Positions 58,991 through 64,000 of a stretch of 64,000 nt of DNA are shown here, piece after piece (positions within the stretch are counted from its first letter, which is position 1; each line of letters begins with the position of its first letter). Under the pieces are notes generated by a model. The model ran no database searches. It had not been told where the DNA came from and was given only the letters and a program-made list of their open reading frames with translations. The position numbers and the translations under genes are program-made. This DNA is from Margaritispora aquatica (taxonomy: Eukaryota; Ascomycota; Leotiomycetes; Helotiales; Discinellaceae). Location of the stretch: NCBI GenBank assembly GCA_007644065.1, contig VJWN01000006.1:1240001-1304000 (forward strand). Direction: 5' to 3'.

Positions 58991-61900
58991 TGTGACTTTT
59001 GAACTTTTGAGTGGTAGAGAAGTGACGAAGGATGTTTATGAGTGATGAGTGCAAAGATATAAGTTCTTATATTCGAGGCCTTTAGGAAGTACTTTGTATG
59101 CTCAGATGAAAAAGAAACCTGAGGGTCGCTCTCTTCCTTTTATCTGTCGTGAAAGACTCACAAGCAAGAGCCATATCATCATGAACCGGGGTCCTGCCTA
59201 TGCTATGCCTAAGGGGGCCATGCAAGAAATATGGTGGCCTTCCTAGAAATCAGGTAGGCACGGTGACTGTTTGTGACTATACTAGGTGGGCAGTGGACTG
59301 TGGGTTGGGTGAGCTGTGTGAGGTGAGCAAGGTAGGTAACAGTAGCATAATTCTGGCAGGTCTTGAATTAACAATGGTGCCGTTCCGCCTTAAAGTTATG
59401 CCTCGTTGGCTCATACCTCATACCTCACACATAGCTTATTATTCCCCTTCGTGTTGCCTATCGTTCCCCGGTACTCAATTCCTGGACCATAAGTGAACCA
59501 GGAAGCGGAAGCGCCTGCGGGACGTCCACAAAGTGTGTTTGGTCTGCGCCCATTCGCCACGGATATTCCACAAGAGTGAAATTGTACCAGTGAACAAGCA
59601 ACGTCCTCCCTCGACACTCCCTGCAAAACCGTTTCAGAAGCTGGACGAGCTGGGAACTGGGCGTTGAACAGTTCGTGGCATGACGGAAGGAGCAATAGAG
59701 GGCCGAATGGATTTCACCAGTCTGTGGGAGCGCGTAATTTGAGGCCATGTCTTTGCTTTGTTAGGTTGTTTTGCTTTGTGCTCTGGAAGGAAGTCCTTGG
59801 ATGAACGACGCTCAGGACCCTGCCTTGCCTGGGGTGGGACTGATTGTGGCTCCATCTGGCACCCTTCGAGAACATTTCCAATTTGGGACGCCGCTGATCC
59901 TTGGTAAGGCGATGCTTCAGATGAACCTTAAACCAATGAAATGTCAATTGGAAACCAGTGAGCAAATGGGATTTCAAGCCTCATGTTGCCCTTCCCCATT
60001 CTCCATCCCCAGGACACACCCTGCTCATGTATGGCACCAAATCACGGCGTGCAGGGCTCTTGCGAGGGAAATTCTAATGCCGATCGTTCCAGCGCGCAGG
60101 ACGAAGCCGGGAGCTCGAGCGAGACTGCAGTGCCGAGACGATGGGAAACGGTTCGCCGTGACCTTTGACAGTGCTGATCATGTCTTCGAGAAGGGGGAAT
60201 TCATTATCGTGATTGTCAATGATGTCAGAATATCACATCTTGTGTTCACTTCTATGCTTCTTGTCTTTCACCGAGACATCTGGCGCCCTTCTGATATGAC
60301 GATGACATGCCTCGCCCCGTCTCCTTCGTACAATCGTCTTGAGTGGAAACCGACAGAAGAAACTCGAGTGACTGTGCAGTTGACAGTGTTGCACACCCTC
60401 CGGAACAGAAGCATCATGAAGCCTAAGCACCAATAACTCATGCAAGCGACAGCAATACTACAGCCCTTCTTGACTCATCCGGTGGACCTTAAATCATCTC
60501 ACATCACCACGACGACATAAGTATCCATCTTGTCCAGCCACGAGCGTCCTTGCACAGGAAGCGGATTGGTGAGTGTTGGTTTCGTGATGATGAAAATTGA
60601 GGCTTGGTTTTGTCTCACCGATCTCAAGTTGAGGCTTCGTGTGGCAGTGCACTTCATCCACCTTTCATCGTAACCTGACGCCATTGACGAGATGGTACAG
60701 TTCTCTACTTCTGTCCACTAGGATCATCGGTGCCTTGCAGCCATTTACGATGAACACTTGTTACAGCATCGATGGTGGCTTTCCAACCATCCTTCAAACC
60801 CTGAATTCCCAAGCATTCTCCAATTCAATCGCTGGCAAGTGGGGCCGTAGACAACCAGTAGACGATCGGATGAGCTGGCTGCTTGTTACTGGAGACAACT
60901 GTCCCTGGACCATCCCATGTCCCCTCATCATATAACTAGCTTTTCCCGTCATTTTGGCCCTTTTTTTCTCCTTCGTCTGGGGATGCAATCTCCAGACTCG
61001 CAAGGCGAGACTCTCGATCCACCTGAAAGACGACTCTAGATGGCCCCTAAGGATGATCTGGTTGGACATCGGATCTTCTATAACTATCCGGACCCAGAGG
61101 ATCAGATGAATCTCATTCCCCACGGAGGCTCCGTTTCGTTTCCTGGTTACACGATCGTGCCTTACGTGTCAAGTCGTCGACGGCGTCGAGCTCAGGATCC
61201 CCATGGACCAGCCTCACTAACCCCCGACATAGAAATCCTCCTCAATCGGGAATAATCCAGGCACTTTCTGAACTGTCTCGTTTTCAAATCTTTAGGACAT
61301 TCTGCTTCATTGTTCTTCCTCAGCCCGATACGAAAATATTCAGATACTGCCACGAGTTCCATGGCTGCCCGACCTCATTTCCACCAACACCAAACCTCGG
61401 GTTTCATAGCGAGCACACTGGCGCCCAAGCTGAAAGACTTTGAAAGTCAAAATTTCCCAACGTCAAAGTGGGAATGAAGTGCGAGTGCATGCCTAAGGGC
61501 TTGGGCAGGAAACACCAGAAGGAAAAGAAAGAAAAAAAACAATTGCGCTCTGTGGAGATGTGCAAAACTTCGATATGAGGAAAATGGAACTTCGCATTGA
61601 GAAGTCTCTGCCAAAGTGCGCTTTGAAAATTTCCAGTCAACAGTGCTTGAGTTTCGCCACACTTTCCAAAAGTTCTGAAGATACACAGTCTCATTTGTGC
61701 CGCTGGAAGAAGGAATTTGGAAAACAGATAGATAGATGGATGGATGGATGGATGGATGGATGGATGGATGGATGGATGGATGGATGGATGGATGTGATGC
61801 CCAATGACAGACAGTAGTGGAATATTTTCGGACCACCTCCCCTCGACAGCAAAGAGAGACGCACCCAGGAATTACCACTGTTGGAAAGTTCCACCGCAGC

Positions 61901-62522
61901 AGCAGAAATGAAAAGGGAAACGGAAAGATTGTATCTAAGGATCGATCTTGCAGATGTCAATTAATGTTTTTTCTCCAAAATGATGATCAAAAGGTGAGTT
62001 GAGGATTTTGATATTTTGATATGTTGAAAAGAGCGTGAAGTTGGATGCCTAGTTGTTAGTTGTGGGGAGGGGGGCTCGTCAGGCTTAAGTTACTTAATTC
62101 TCATGAGCACCAGAATTTCTTTCCAACGTCGATCCGCTTGAAGCTTTTTTTACAACTCCTTGCTGTATTCCTATTTTTCGTTATTTATATCCTAAAGTTA
62201 TTTTCAATTTGCAATTGGCATGATGAACCTTCCTGCCTTGGTTGCGGTTGGTGGATGATAGCCAAACGCTGCATAGCCAAACCAGTAATGTCTAATTGGG
62301 CATCCATACATCAAAGAAACAAAAGAGCACCTCATCTATATCCAGCACAACTCTCGTGTTAGGCGGAAGCAAAGTACCTTTCAGAATACAGAGAATTATC
62401 ACAAAGTCAGGTGTACACAAGGAATGGTGTATACAAGGTCCTGGCAGAACAACAATCTCAATATGAAGATATTTCCATTTCCCTGACAATCAAACTACCC
62501 ACGACAACATCCAGCACAGATA
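58991..62522. other. Gene-poor stretch of about 3.5 kb
   Basis: It has many medium ORFs on both strands, of which the longest is 221 residues (59771-60436, plus); none shows a domain, signal peptide or membrane pattern. A GGAT array lies at 61727-61794. The right end is the 3' flank of the esterase. Confidence 0.45.
61727..61794. repeat. GGAT tetranucleotide array (about 16 copies)
   Basis: Starts with three gata units and continues as pure ggat/atgg repeats for about 60 bp; non-coding. Confidence 0.96.

Positions 62523-64000
<1,478 letters not shown>

Noticed and set aside
59771..60436. 221-residue plus-strand ORF
   Set aside because: No domain, signal or membrane pattern, unusual composition, overlapped by several ORFs on the other strand; likely chance in a GC-richer stretch.
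61447..61878. Minus-strand ORFs with IHPS repeats
   Set aside because: Created by the GGAT tetranucleotide array.

Overview
The window reads as nuclear DNA of a filamentous ascomycete. Most genes are split by introns of 44-60 nt with GT...AG ends and CTAAC/CTAAT-like branch sites. The gene set is fungal: Atg29, a fungal-type PMT, an Erf2 palmitoyltransferase, an Rrt8/EI24-type membrane protein, a HET-domain protein and two Zn2Cys6 regulators. Protein style suggests Leotiomycetes/Pezizomycotina, but this is an inference and the species cannot be fixed from the sequence. All multi-exon models were spliced by eye from donor, acceptor and frame; the totals close in frame in every complete model, except that the kinase start (gene at 27.7-29.1 kb) is unresolved.

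Layout. 0-11.6 kb: a Zn2Cys6 factor cut by the left edge (-), a possible small membrane protein (+), a CCCH zinc-finger protein with an SH3-like segment (+), ATG29 (+), and a membrane-anchored cupredoxin-fold protein whose copper ligands look lost (-). 11.6-16.2 kb is gene-poor, with CT and 8-bp arrays. 16.2-30.5 kb: an EthD/Dabb-type protein (-), ERF2 (-), a very long TATATG array, a small five-exon probable mitochondrial protein (+), PMT1 (+), an SRPK-like kinase with an abnormal N-lobe (-), and an Rrt8/EI24-like protein divergent from it (+).

32-44.7 kb: a secreted Ser/Thr-rich repeat protein (+), a tetraspanin (-), SNX3 (+), a Rim2-type mitochondrial pyrimidine nucleotide carrier (-), and an ASH1-type SET methyltransferase with seven GPYKKR repeats (-). 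47.5-55.3 kb looks more accessory: a HET-domain protein (-), then an SDR oxidoreductase (-) divergent from a second Zn2Cys6 regulator (+), a plausible regulator/target pair. 55.3-62.5 kb is gene-poor, with one possible small gene, one ambiguous base and a GGAT array. The right edge holds a type B carboxylesterase (-) whose N-terminus lies outside.

Functionally the window is mostly housekeeping: autophagy, ER protein O-mannosylation, Ras-type palmitoylation, endosomal sorting, mitochondrial transport and chromatin. Repeats concentrate in the gaps. I do not see a coherent new multi-gene system. The best leads are single-gene oddities: the degenerate cupredoxin, the synonymous-site-diverged GPYKKR tail, the kinase N-lobe lesion, and three stop-free introns of length 3n that could be retained.
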